Source of the DNA: Gammaproteobacteria bacterium
GTDB taxonomy: Bacteria; Pseudomonadota; Gammaproteobacteria; Pseudomonadales; Azotimanducaceae
Length of the DNA stretch: 11,242 nt
Assembly: GCA_027293665.1 (NCBI GenBank)
Contig: JAPUFN010000325.1
Coordinates: 1 to 11,242, forward strand
Direction of reading: 5' to 3'
Position numbers and translations under genes: made by a program. Position 1 is the stretch's first letter. Each line of letters opens with the position of its first letter. Of the stretch, positions 1-7,113 are shown one piece after another. The notes under the pieces are model-generated. The model ran no database searches and was not told where the DNA came from. It saw only the letters and a program-made list of their open reading frames with translations.

Positions 1-1196
1 TTCAATAAACCGAGCTTTGGCGGCAGCAAACGCCCTGTGCGTGAGCGTCCGCCTTCCGGGAAAAATTCCACGCAGTGGCCACGCCGGTATACCTGATACA
101 GATATTCGGAGAACACCGCCGCGTATACGGGATCATCGCGAAAAACCCGCCGCATGAAAAACGCCCCGCCGCGCCTGAGCAGCGCACCGACGATCGGCAA
201 GTTCAGATTATCCCCTGCGGCGACATGGGGAATCATGAAGCCGTACTGGTAGAGCATGTAGGAGAGCAAAAGATAGTCGAGGTGACTGCGGTGGGACGGC
301 ACGTAGATGATGGTATGTGTCTCCGAAATCTGTCGCACCCGCTGTAAGCCGCTGATCTCGAGACCGCTGTAGATGTGGTGCCAGAACCAGGTGAGCAATC
401 GACACAGGACCCGCACCGTGGTGATGGACATGTTTGAAACGATGTTGAGAGCGGCTTTGCGTGCCTGACGCTGCAGCTTGGCTTTCGATAAATGTTCGCT
501 CTGGCTTTCGATCGCCTGCACTACCGCACGCGAGTTGAGGATCTGGTTCACCAGGGTCCGGCGGTGCGAGAAATCCGGACCAAGGGTTGCCACCCGCTGG
601 TTGCGTAATTGCACCCGCAATAGTCGCGCCGCTCGACGCACGACAATGTTGGGATCAGCGTGGCTCAGCTCACTTAAAGGGATGGGATTCCCCAGACTGA
701 CCACAATGCGCTTCCGGTTGAGAATGAGGTTCAACATTCTCTTCAGGCGCGAGGTGACAGCCCAGTTCTCCGTGAAGAACGAGCGCAGGATCGATCCCTC
801 CTTGTGAATACCCCAGCCCCAGAATACGGCGACCGGCACCAGTTGCACGTCCGGCGAATGTGCACTCTGTTCGAGGATGCGGACCATGCGATTAGAATAG
901 GTTTGCATGGTGTTGCGGCGAAACCAGCCGCCCGTAGCCCGGTTGAGAAAGAAAAAGCGTCGATTTTCGATCTGCTCGCCCAGCTCGATTGGTGTCAACG
1001 GCGCAGACATGCCGTGCGCGGCACAGATGAGGTCAACGATGATGAGATCGCTCAGCGAGCGATTTTGCAGTACGTAGATCAGGTTGTGGGATTGCTCTGG
1101 CGGGATCTGTTCTTCTTCGCCCGCGAGACGAGGTCGGGCGATCTTCGCGATCAGTGCACGACACAACGTATAACTAAGTTGCTTGAGCCGCTGCAC
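1..1196 (-). CDS. plsB: Glycerol-3-phosphate 1-O-acyltransferase, N-terminal part (cut by window edge)
   Basis: PlsB acylates position 1 of sn-glycerol-3-phosphate with fatty acyl-CoA or acyl-ACP, giving lysophosphatidate at the inner membrane, the first step of phospholipid synthesis. About 398 codons are visible, roughly half of the approximately 807-residue E. coli protein; the rest lies left of the window. The frame is open to the edge. Acyltransferase block I is VPSHRSHLDYLLLSY with the catalytic H302 and D307 (E. coli H306 and D311); block II is GGAFFMRR; block III is EFFPEGGRSRTGR with E381. The earlier region SHNLIYVLQNRSLSDL matches the N-terminal part of the family. The start is GTG at 1196, preceded by GGGTGAT; an in-frame TGA at 1202 excludes any start further upstream. 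About 39 residues precede the IYVL motif, as in E. coli, which supports this start. Confidence 0.95.
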   Translation of the reverse strand, partial: MQRLKQLSYTLCRALIAKIARPRLAGEEEQIPPEQSHNLIYVLQNRSLSDLIIVDLICAAHGMSAPLTPIELGEQIENRRFFFLNRATGGWFRRNTMQTYSNRMVRILEQSAHSPDVQLVPVAVFWGWGIHKEGSILRSFFTENWAVTSRLKRMLNLILNRKRIVVSLGNPIPLSELSHADPNIVVRRAARLLRVQLRNQRVATLGPDFSHRRTLVNQILNSRAVVQAIESQSEHLSKAKLQRQARKAALNIVSNMSITTVRVLCRLLTWFWHHIYSGLEISGLQRVRQISETHTIIYVPSHRSHLDYLLLSYMLYQYGFMIPHVAAGDNLNLPIVGALLRRGGAFFMRRVFRDDPVYAAVFSEYLYQVYRRGHCVEFFPEGGRSRTGRLLPPKLGLL

Positions 1197-1199
1197 AAA

Positions 1200-1250
1200 T
1201 CACCCTGCGGCTGTCGACTTCGGCACTGTCAGCCTGGCTCCTTTGGCCAT
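1200..1250 (-). CDS. Possible 16-codon leader ORF in frame upstream of plsB
   Basis: In the 70-bp gspD-plsB gap an ATG at 1250 is preceded by GAGG with a spacing of six bases, the best ribosome binding site at any start in this window. It reads MAKGARLTVPKSTAAG and ends at TGA (1202-1200). The plsB GTG lies 3 bases beyond that stop and in the same frame. It might couple translation into plsB, or be a fortuitous ORF, or be a former plsB start closed by a nonsense change. The sequence resembles no protein I know, and nothing shows that it is translated. Confidence 0.25.
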   Translation of the reverse strand: MAKGARLTVPKSTAAG

Positions 1251-1266
1251 CCCTGACCTCACGCTG

Positions 1267-3231
1267 CTAATTCCGTGACTCGAGTTTTCTGCCTTCGAAC
1301 AGAGTCTCCAGATCCGGCGGCTGCTCGCCGCTGGAGAGAATTTCCACTTCCCAGATGTCCCGATATTTCCGTTCGGTTTCCTGATCGGCATCGGTTGGCG
1401 ACCTGATGATTGTGGGTCGCAGGAAGATCAGCAGATTGCGCTTCGTGCGTGAGTCGGAATCCGAGCGAAACAGTCTGCCAATCCCGGGAATGCTGCCGAA
1501 AAATGGCACTCTGCGATCAGTCTCACTGATGTCGTCCACGATGAGTCCGCCTAACACGATTGTCTGCCGGTCCTCGGCCAGTACCGTGGTCTCGATTGTC
1601 CGTTTGGAAGTGACGACATCGGAAAAACCGTTATCGCCGATCGGCGTAGGCACCACCGCGGTGATTTCCTGGTAAACCTCGAGGCGCACGGTTCGACCAT
1701 CAAGCACATGGGGTGTCACGGTCAACGTCAGACCGACGTCTTCGCGTTGGATCGTAGTGAAGGGGTTGTCCGAGCCATCGCCTGACGTAGAAAACGAACC
1801 GGTACGAAATGGTACCTCGTTACCGACGACGATTTTTGCTTCCTGGTTGTCGAGTGTCAGCAGACTGGGAGTGGACAGCAGGTTGGCGTTGGAGCTGGTA
1901 GACAGGGCCTGCACGATGGCGGCGAAAGATATCCCGCCGGCGTCGATTTTTGCGACCGCAATGGTTGGCGTATTAACCGAGGCGAGACCTGAAATGAAAT
2001 CGACCTCGCCATCCTCATCCGGGACCAATGCAGCCAACAAGCTGTTGATTGCGCCGTTGAGCGGCGTGGTGATCAAGGGAACAGCACTGCCATCGGCATC
2101 AACGGCGGCGAACTCCACGCCGATATCGAGGGTATCCGTGATGGAGATCTCGACAATCGCAGCTTCGATCAATACCTGGGCGCGCCGGACGTCGAGTTGG
2201 TCGAGAATATCCTCGATTTCAGTCATCTGACTTCTATCGGCGCGGACGACGATCGCGTTCAGCGATGGATCCGCCTGAATGCTCGGCGGCAGCTGATTGC
2301 CTTCTGCTTGTGTCTGGTCCGTGATGATCTGGCTCAGGAGTTCGGCGATGTCCGTGGCGTCGGCAAATCTCAGTTTGAATACCTGTGTCGATCCGGCGGC
2401 GGTAGTCGGTCGATCCAGCTTTTCGACGAGCTTCAGGATTTCAGCCACCGGGCGCGGTTTGCCCCTGACGACGATGGTATTGTTCCGCTCGTTGGCAATG
2501 AGATTGATGCGCTGAGGACCGACGGCGGATCTGCCGATCTGTTCAGGGGCCAGCAACTCCAACAGGGTGACCAGGGTGCCCACCCAGGCATGCTTGAGTT
2601 GCAGGAGTACGACTTCGTCCTCATTGGCGATGTCGATCTGTTCGATGATTTGCAACAGCCGGATCATGTTGTCGGCATGATCTGTGAGGATCACGATGTT
2701 GGGCTTCGCAACCGCGGCGAGGTGGCCGTACTGCGGCATGATCGGCCGCAGAATCTTCACAAGCTCTGCAGAGTCCACGTTCTGCGCGGCAATGACCCGT
2801 GTCACAAGTTCTTCCGGCGCGAGGTCGTCCAGCGCGCCCTGTGGCCCTGGCGTTTGTCTGCCCTGTGCGTTCGGAGTTATCCGGATGATGTCTCCCGAAG
2901 GCATTGCGATGAAGTTGTGCACCCGTAGCACGGAGAGGAAGAGAGCATAGACAGCCTCCTTATCCATCGCCGTACTCGAAATAACGGTCACATTGCCTTT
3001 GATTCTTGGATCCACGACAAAGGTTTTGCCAGTGATATCGGCGACCTGGGTGACGAACTCTTTCAGCTCAGCATTTTTGATATTGATCTTCCAGGTCTGC
3101 TCGGCCGCCTGGGCGGTGATTGGTGCAAAGAGCTGACCACAGAGCAGAGCAATGAGCAGGACACAGGTGCCGCACGTTGGTCGCAGCACAAAAAGTCGCA
3201 ATACTGGACTTCGGAATTTCAAGTTGGCCAT
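1267..3231 (-). CDS. gspD: Type II secretion system secretin (outer-membrane channel)
   Basis: GspD forms the multimeric outer-membrane channel through which folded exoproteins leave the periplasm. The product is about 654 residues, the usual size. It begins with a signal peptide: arginines, a hydrophobic stretch (about 23-37) and a likely signal peptidase I site after AQA or AQAA near residue 43. There follow N0 (about 46-115, with KINIKNAELKEFV), three N1-N3 ring domains (about 137-200, 205-275, 282-350) and the secretin barrel (about 351-610), including EVPFRTG, TIQREDVGLTLTVTPHV and VLGGLI. The C-terminal tail of roughly 45 residues may hold a pilotin-binding segment, which I cannot confirm. 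A GTG at 3234, overlapping the gspC TAG, adds one residue; the adjacent ATG at 3231 is taken as start. Neither has a clear ribosome binding site, so translational coupling to gspC is likely. No gspE or gspF follows. Confidence 0.97.
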   Translation of the reverse strand: MANLKFRSPVLRLFVLRPTCGTCVLLIALLCGQLFAPITAQAAEQTWKINIKNAELKEFVTQVADITGKTFVVDPRIKGNVTVISSTAMDKEAVYALFLSVLRVHNFIAMPSGDIIRITPNAQGRQTPGPQGALDDLAPEELVTRVIAAQNVDSAELVKILRPIMPQYGHLAAVAKPNIVILTDHADNMIRLLQIIEQIDIANEDEVVLLQLKHAWVGTLVTLLELLAPEQIGRSAVGPQRINLIANERNNTIVVRGKPRPVAEILKLVEKLDRPTTAAGSTQVFKLRFADATDIAELLSQIITDQTQAEGNQLPPSIQADPSLNAIVVRADRSQMTEIEDILDQLDVRRAQVLIEAAIVEISITDTLDIGVEFAAVDADGSAVPLITTPLNGAINSLLAALVPDEDGEVDFISGLASVNTPTIAVAKIDAGGISFAAIVQALSTSSNANLLSTPSLLTLDNQEAKIVVGNEVPFRTGSFSTSGDGSDNPFTTIQREDVGLTLTVTPHVLDGRTVRLEVYQEITAVVPTPIGDNGFSDVVTSKRTIETTVLAEDRQTIVLGGLIVDDISETDRRVPFFGSIPGIGRLFRSDSDSRTKRNLLIFLRPTIIRSPTDADQETERKYRDIWEVEILSSGEQPPDLETLFEGRKLESRN

Positions 3232-3233
3232 CA

Positions 3234-4118
3234 CTAATTCAGTGAAGCGGTGATGAAAAACCGCCGATTTCCCCGTTGCACTTCCAGGCGTGCTGAGCCT
3301 TGCGCCAATATGTTGTCAATTTGTTTTTGGTCTTGACGAATATCGCCGACGGCCTGGCCATTGACGGACAGAATGATGTCGCCGGGTTGCAAGCCAGTTT
3401 GACTAAGGTAGGGTGACTGAGCAAGGTTATCCAGGCGGTAGCCTTGCGAGCTACCAACGCTGACGGGTGCTATGCCGAGATCATCGAGTGCGCGCTGCGG
3501 GTCTTCGCTGAGTCGATCCCGATAGGCATCGATCAGTTCTCGTGGCGTACGGTTGCTCGTAACCTGGCGGCCAGCCGCACCAGTGGTGGCGGCGAATTTG
3601 TCGGGAATGTTGGATTCCGGTGCGTTCGCCAGCTGCAGTTGTGCCACATCCGGAAAGCGCAGCGTCTCGCGCGCGCCGGCGCGGCGCAGGACAATGTGTT
3701 GCGGGTGAACCTCGATCAGTTCGGCGTTGCCGGGTAGCAGGTCACCGATCTGGTAGAGTTCGCCCGGTTTGCCTTTCTGCGCGACGATTGCCGCTGAGTC
3801 GGCATCTGCGCTGCCTTGTTCGGCGACGAAAACGCCAAGCAATTGCAGTGGCAGTCGCGTCTCCACTTCAGCCGTAGCGCCATCGATGGCGGCCGTTGCG
3901 CCTGCCACACCAAACAGATTTCTCGCCAGTATCGCGTTGACACTATTGGCGGTCGGTGCCCGGAGTGGGCTGGCAGACGTGCCAGAACTCATGGTCAGTT
4001 CGGAACCGGCGGGCCCCGAGACAAAAAAGAGCACCGACATTGCCAGCGTATAAGCAATACCAAACACCGCCAGCCAGCGGGCAGGTTCGACGAGCGACGT
4101 TGCGAGTGTGTTCAACAA
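3234..4118 (-). CDS. gspC: Type II secretion system protein C (inner-membrane connector to the secretin)
   Basis: GspC links the inner-membrane assembly platform to the outer-membrane secretin GspD and takes part in substrate recognition. The 294-residue product fits the usual length. It has a short cytoplasmic start, one membrane helix at about 15-35, a proline/serine-rich linker, the homology region (about 57-157) beginning near ILARNLFG and with LQLLGVFVAE and the GDLLPGNAELIEV strand, and a C-terminal PDZ domain (about 205-294) with LQPGDIILSVNGQ at 243-255. No ATG or GTG lies between the gspN stop and the membrane helix; the frame opens with the gspN TAA. The start is therefore a TTG, at 4118 or 4115, with AAGG upstream. 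The TAG stop abuts or overlaps the start of gspD, fitting the known physical pairing of the two proteins. Confidence 0.95.
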   Translation of the reverse strand: MLNTLATSLVEPARWLAVFGIAYTLAMSVLFFVSGPAGSELTMSSGTSASPLRAPTANSVNAILARNLFGVAGATAAIDGATAEVETRLPLQLLGVFVAEQGSADADSAAIVAQKGKPGELYQIGDLLPGNAELIEVHPQHIVLRRAGARETLRFPDVAQLQLANAPESNIPDKFAATTGAAGRQVTSNRTPRELIDAYRDRLSEDPQRALDDLGIAPVSVGSSQGYRLDNLAQSPYLSQTGLQPGDIILSVNGQAVGDIRQDQKQIDNILAQGSARLEVQRGNRRFFITASLN

Positions 4119-4150
4119 AAGCAGTAACCTTGGCGTGTTAACTTGTTGAT
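4112..4150 (-). promoter_or_regulatory. Possible mRNA stem covering the gspC start codons
   Basis: On the minus strand TCAACAA (4150-4144), directly after the gspN stop, is exactly complementary to TTGTTGA (4118-4112), which contains the two consecutive TTG codons at the beginning of gspC. The loop is 25 bases and contains the AAGG ribosome binding site (4132-4129), with 10 bases between it and the first TTG. If the stem forms, the start would be occluded until ribosomes finishing gspN disrupt the 5' arm. The stem is short and AU-rich, so it may be chance. Confidence 0.3.
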
Positions 4151-4151
4151 C

Positions 4152-4865
4152 TTAAAAAACTTGTTCCTCAACCTCCAGCACCACCGCGTGATCTGGATCA
4201 CTTCCTGGCCAAGGCGCGTTGAGAAGGCGGGTCAAATACTTGGTGATACCGATCTTTGCATAGCCGTTGGCCAGTAATTCCGCGCGCATCAGCGGAGTCT
4301 GCCCACCCACTTCGAAGACCACAGCTTGGGGTATATCGCCCAGATAAGCGAGTGTTTCAGGCAAATTACCTGTCGAAGTCTTGCCGGACAAGACGTAGGT
4401 TACCGGGCCGCCGGTCCAGGTGATGGTGCCGTTCGCGGCAGTGGGGGTGCGCCCGGTAAAAGTCAGTTCCACATTGTCGAGCCTGAAGCTGCCGCTCAAC
4501 GAGATCTGGTAGGGACGCAACCACTCATTGATCGCCCCCGCGGATAGTCTGCCGGACACCTCGATACGAGTTGTGTCAGCCAATGGCAAAACCTCGATGG
4601 TGCCTGCGAGGTTGTCGTGGGCGGTGCGTAGCCCGAGGTCGTAACGCAGTGCAGCGTTGAGCATGGCAGCCGGATTGATGCGCCATTGCAGTTCGCCCAG
4701 TGGTCTACCGCGCACGATGAGCTGTGCATGACCCTGCCACAACGTGCCAGCGGGATTCACCAGCGTGACCTCCGGCGGGACCCAGGTCCGCAGTATGCCA
4801 GCGGGTGCAAAGAAAACGGCGAAACCGAGAAACACGACAGTGCCGGCGGCAATGGTCTTACGCAT
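4152..4865 (-). CDS. gspN: Type II secretion system protein N
   Basis: GspN is an accessory inner-membrane protein of the type II secretion system whose exact role is not settled; it is present in only some systems. The 237-residue product has one N-terminal membrane segment (about residues 6-24) and a periplasmic remainder. Characteristic of the family as I know it are the GTLWQGHA motif at 40-47, just after VTLVNPAG, and LQWRINP near 59-65, followed by beta-rich sequence. Start ATG at 4865 lies 2 bp after the dapE stop, so translation is probably coupled to the lysine genes. The stop TAA is 33 bp before gspC and in the same reading frame. The assignment is supported by the downstream gspC and gspD. 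Family sequence conservation is low, so confidence is slightly below that of its neighbours. Confidence 0.9.
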   Translation of the reverse strand: MRKTIAAGTVVFLGFAVFFAPAGILRTWVPPEVTLVNPAGTLWQGHAQLIVRGRPLGELQWRINPAAMLNAALRYDLGLRTAHDNLAGTIEVLPLADTTRIEVSGRLSAGAINEWLRPYQISLSGSFRLDNVELTFTGRTPTAANGTITWTGGPVTYVLSGKTSTGNLPETLAYLGDIPQAVVFEVGGQTPLMRAELLANGYAKIGITKYLTRLLNAPWPGSDPDHAVVLEVEEQVF

Positions 4866-4867
4866 GG

Positions 4868-6022
4868 TCAGCGCGTGCGACCCAGAAGTCGCTGCAGGAT
4901 GTCCTGATACATCTGCGCGAGTAGCGCAAGGTCACTGATTGCGACGCACTCATCCACGCTGTGTATCGTCTCGTTGACCGGTCCGAGTTCTACAACTTCG
5001 CAGCCCATCGGCGCGATGAACCGTCCATCTGAGGTGCCGCCAGCCGTCGAAGCTTCGACCTCAATCGCAGAGGCAGCAGCGATACTGGCAGCCACGGCAT
5101 CGAGCAATGCACCACCGGAGGTGAGAAACGGCTCACCGGAAAGCGACCAGTCCAGTTCAAAGCGCACGGCCAGCTGCTCCATGATGGTTTGAACCTGCTC
5201 TTTGAGGCCGCTGCTTGTCTGTTCCGTACAAAAACGCAGGTTGAAATCCAGTTCGACAGCGCCTGGTATGACGTTGCTGGCGCCGGTTCCGGCGTGGATG
5301 TTCGAGATCTGTAAACTCGTCGGTGGGAAGTGAGAATTACCATTGTCCCAGACGGTTGAGGTCAGCGCCGCAAGTGTCGATGGCAACTGATGGATCGGAT
5401 TGTCGGCGAGTTCGGGATAAGCCACATGACCCTGACGCCCGTAGATGCGTAGTCTGCCGTTGAGTGAACCGCGTCTGCCAATCCGCACGGTGTCACCGAC
5501 TTGTCGTGCAGAAGAGGGCTCTCCGACGATGCAGTAGTCGGGCGTTATGCCCTGCGTCTGTAAATGCTTGACGACTCGACGTGTTCCATCGACCGCAGCT
5601 CCCTCTTCATCGCTCGTGATGAGATAGGCAAGTGCGCCGTTGAACTGCGCGTTTTGCTCCAGAAACTTATCGCTGGCGATCACCATAGCCGCCAGAGACC
5701 CCTTCATGTCCGCAGCACCACGACCGTAGAGCATGCCGTCACGAACGGTTGGCACGAAAGGCTCCGATGTCCATTCCGCAACCGGTCCGGTTGGTACGAC
5801 GTCCGTGTGACCGGCAAAAACGAACAATGGTGAGTCTGTCGGATCTCCCAGTACCGCCCAGAGATTCGTCACATCGCCGAAGACCAGCGATTCGATGCGA
5901 AATCCCTGTTTTTCGAGCGCAGCGCCGATGACCGCCTGGCAACCGGCGTCGTCAGGTGTGAGGCTCGGCTGCGCGATGAGTTCGCACGCCAGTTGCAGGA
6001 CGCTGTCAGTTTGCTCGGGCAT
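4868..6022 (-). CDS. dapE: Succinyl-diaminopimelate desuccinylase (M20 metallopeptidase family)
   Basis: DapE hydrolyses N-succinyl-L,L-diaminopimelate to succinate and L,L-diaminopimelate, using two zinc ions. With the start chosen here the product is 384 residues, close to the 375 of E. coli. Metal-site residues are all present: H72 and D74 in FAGHTDVVP, D105 in GRGAADMKGS, the pair E139/E140 in TSDEEG, E168 in GEPSSA, and H354 in NETIHSVDE. The dimerisation (lid) domain begins around RRGSLNGRLRIYGRQGH. An ATG at 6091 in the same frame would add 23 residues and overlap dapD by 58 bp. I prefer the ATG at 6022, because the conserved region begins directly after it and the family has no such extension, although neither ATG has a convincing ribosome binding site. 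The TGA stop is 2 bp before gspN. Confidence 0.96.
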   Translation of the reverse strand: MPEQTDSVLQLACELIAQPSLTPDDAGCQAVIGAALEKQGFRIESLVFGDVTNLWAVLGDPTDSPLFVFAGHTDVVPTGPVAEWTSEPFVPTVRDGMLYGRGAADMKGSLAAMVIASDKFLEQNAQFNGALAYLITSDEEGAAVDGTRRVVKHLQTQGITPDYCIVGEPSSARQVGDTVRIGRRGSLNGRLRIYGRQGHVAYPELADNPIHQLPSTLAALTSTVWDNGNSHFPPTSLQISNIHAGTGASNVIPGAVELDFNLRFCTEQTSSGLKEQVQTIMEQLAVRFELDWSLSGEPFLTSGGALLDAVAASIAAASAIEVEASTAGGTSDGRFIAPMGCEVVELGPVNETIHSVDECVAISDLALLAQMYQDILQRLLGRTR

Positions 6023-6033
6023 GCGTTTGTCGG

Positions 6034-7041
6034 CTAGTTGTGTTTGTGCAGTTGCGTATTCAGTTCGATTGCTTTGCGGTTCGGTCGGCATTCGACCCGA
6101 CCGGTCTGACCATTACGGATGAACAGCAGGTCATCGGCGCCTGCGAGTTCCCGTGCTTTACGCAATGTAATACCGCCGAACTCGTCAAGCTGACTCACCG
6201 GGGTCCCGGCTGTTATGTAGAGGCCTGCTTCGATCGTGCAGCGATCGCCAAGCGGTATTCCAGTGCCGGCGTTGGCTCCAATCAGACAATGTTCGCCGAT
6301 AGAGATGGTAATTGCGCCACCGCCAGACAATGTTCCCATCGTGCTGGAACTGCCGCCGAGATCAGTATGGGCGCCGATGATCACGCCTTGCGAGATTCTA
6401 CCTTCTACCATGTTGGGACCAAGAGCACCGGCATTGAAATTGACGAGTCCTTCGTGCATCACGGTCGTGCCGTCACCAAGAAAAGCCCCCAGACGGATTC
6501 TACTGGCATCCGCAATGCGGACACCGGGTGGGATCACGTAGTTGGTCATCTTCGGAAATTTATCGACGGAAAACACTTCCAGGTTTCTCCCGGCACGGAG
6601 CGCTGCAAGCTGAGCGGCGGCCATTTCCTGGATGTGGCAGGGACCCTCACTGGTCCACGCCACATTTGGCAGGTGGCCAAAGATGTCCCCAAGGTTCAGA
6701 GTATTGGGCAGCGCCAGGCGATGTGACAGCAGATGCAGTTTGAGATATGCCTCCTGGGTCGAAGTTATCGGCGTATCTTCATGCAGGACAACGGCTGTCA
6801 ATGCCATGTCCGATTCGATCAGTGCGGTTGTTGTGCCATTGGCGGTGGTGCCGGTCGCCGCAGCGTAAGCCCGGGCGGTTTCGCAACTGACAGAAGTGAC
6901 GCCAGGTTTGAAGTGTGCGGCGATGGCCGCAACGACTTCCGGTTCCGGTGACATGATCGGCGCTGGAAAGAAACAGTCCAGCGGCGCACCCGCAGCGTCG
7001 TTACGGGTGGTACCTAAAGCGAACGCGAATATATCCGTCAT
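6034..7041 (-). CDS. dapD: 2,3,4,5-tetrahydropyridine-2,6-dicarboxylate N-succinyltransferase (Pseudomonas-type DapD)
   Basis: DapD uses succinyl-CoA to succinylate tetrahydrodipicolinate, the step that commits flux to the succinylase branch of diaminopimelate synthesis. The 335-residue protein is longer than the roughly 274-residue enteric enzyme and resembles the long form I know from Pseudomonas aeruginosa. Shared blocks include AEAYLKLHLLSHRL-like sequence near 97-109, NLEVFSVDKFPKMTNYV at 153-169, MHEGLVNFNAG at 195-205, DLGGSSSTMGTLSGGG at 227-242 and IGANAGTGIPLGD at 254-266. The middle and C-terminal parts carry the hexapeptide repeats of a left-handed beta-helix; the N-terminal 150 residues are the additional domain of the long form, and the enzyme is expected to be a trimer. 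ATG start at 7041. The TAG stop is 11 bp before the preferred dapE start, so the two are probably translated from one message. Confidence 0.97.
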   Translation of the reverse strand: MTDIFAFALGTTRNDAAGAPLDCFFPAPIMSPEPEVVAAIAAHFKPGVTSVSCETARAYAAATGTTANGTTTALIESDMALTAVVLHEDTPITSTQEAYLKLHLLSHRLALPNTLNLGDIFGHLPNVAWTSEGPCHIQEMAAAQLAALRAGRNLEVFSVDKFPKMTNYVIPPGVRIADASRIRLGAFLGDGTTVMHEGLVNFNAGALGPNMVEGRISQGVIIGAHTDLGGSSSTMGTLSGGGAITISIGEHCLIGANAGTGIPLGDRCTIEAGLYITAGTPVSQLDEFGGITLRKARELAGADDLLFIRNGQTGRVECRPNRKAIELNTQLHKHN

Positions 7042-7113
7042 CGTGAAAGGTCGACGTTTTCCCGGGGCGGCTAACCTACCACAAGCGGGTTATTTACGTC
7101 AGCGCCCCCGGTG
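7042..7113 (-). promoter_or_regulatory. dapC-dapD gap with imperfect inverted repeat and weak promoter-like boxes
   Basis: This 72-bp gap contains two GC-rich arms, at 7103-7111 and 7062-7069, that are complementary over 8 bp apart from one bulged base; the intervening loop is 33 bases. Inside the loop, on the minus strand, are a CTGACG (7102-7097) and a TAGGTT (7078-7073) spaced by 18 bases, a poor match to sigma-70 -35 and -10 elements. The arm nearest dapD is followed by only a short run of A, not the T tract of an intrinsic terminator. It could be an internal promoter, an mRNA structure near the dapD start, or chance in GC-rich DNA. The dapD start itself has no clear Shine-Dalgarno sequence. 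Confidence 0.25.

Noticed and set aside
804..1256. A 150-codon open frame on the plus strand at the left end, where a gene might seem missing
   Set aside because: The minus strand there encodes the N-terminal part of PlsB, open from 1196 to the window edge with its catalytic motifs, so the plus-strand frame is a shadow.
1197..1266. Possible terminator between gspD and plsB (GGCTG and CAGCC arms)
   Set aside because: The stem is only 5 bp with a long loop and has no T tract, so it does not look like an intrinsic terminator.
2197..2928. A 243-codon open frame on the plus strand
   Set aside because: It lies wholly antisense to gspD, whose domains and motifs are unmistakable. The translation is rich in residues typical of a shadow frame and shows no recognisable motif or start signal.
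6040..6726. A 228-codon open frame on the plus strand
   Set aside because: It is antisense to the conserved beta-helix region of dapD and has no family resemblance; treated as a shadow.
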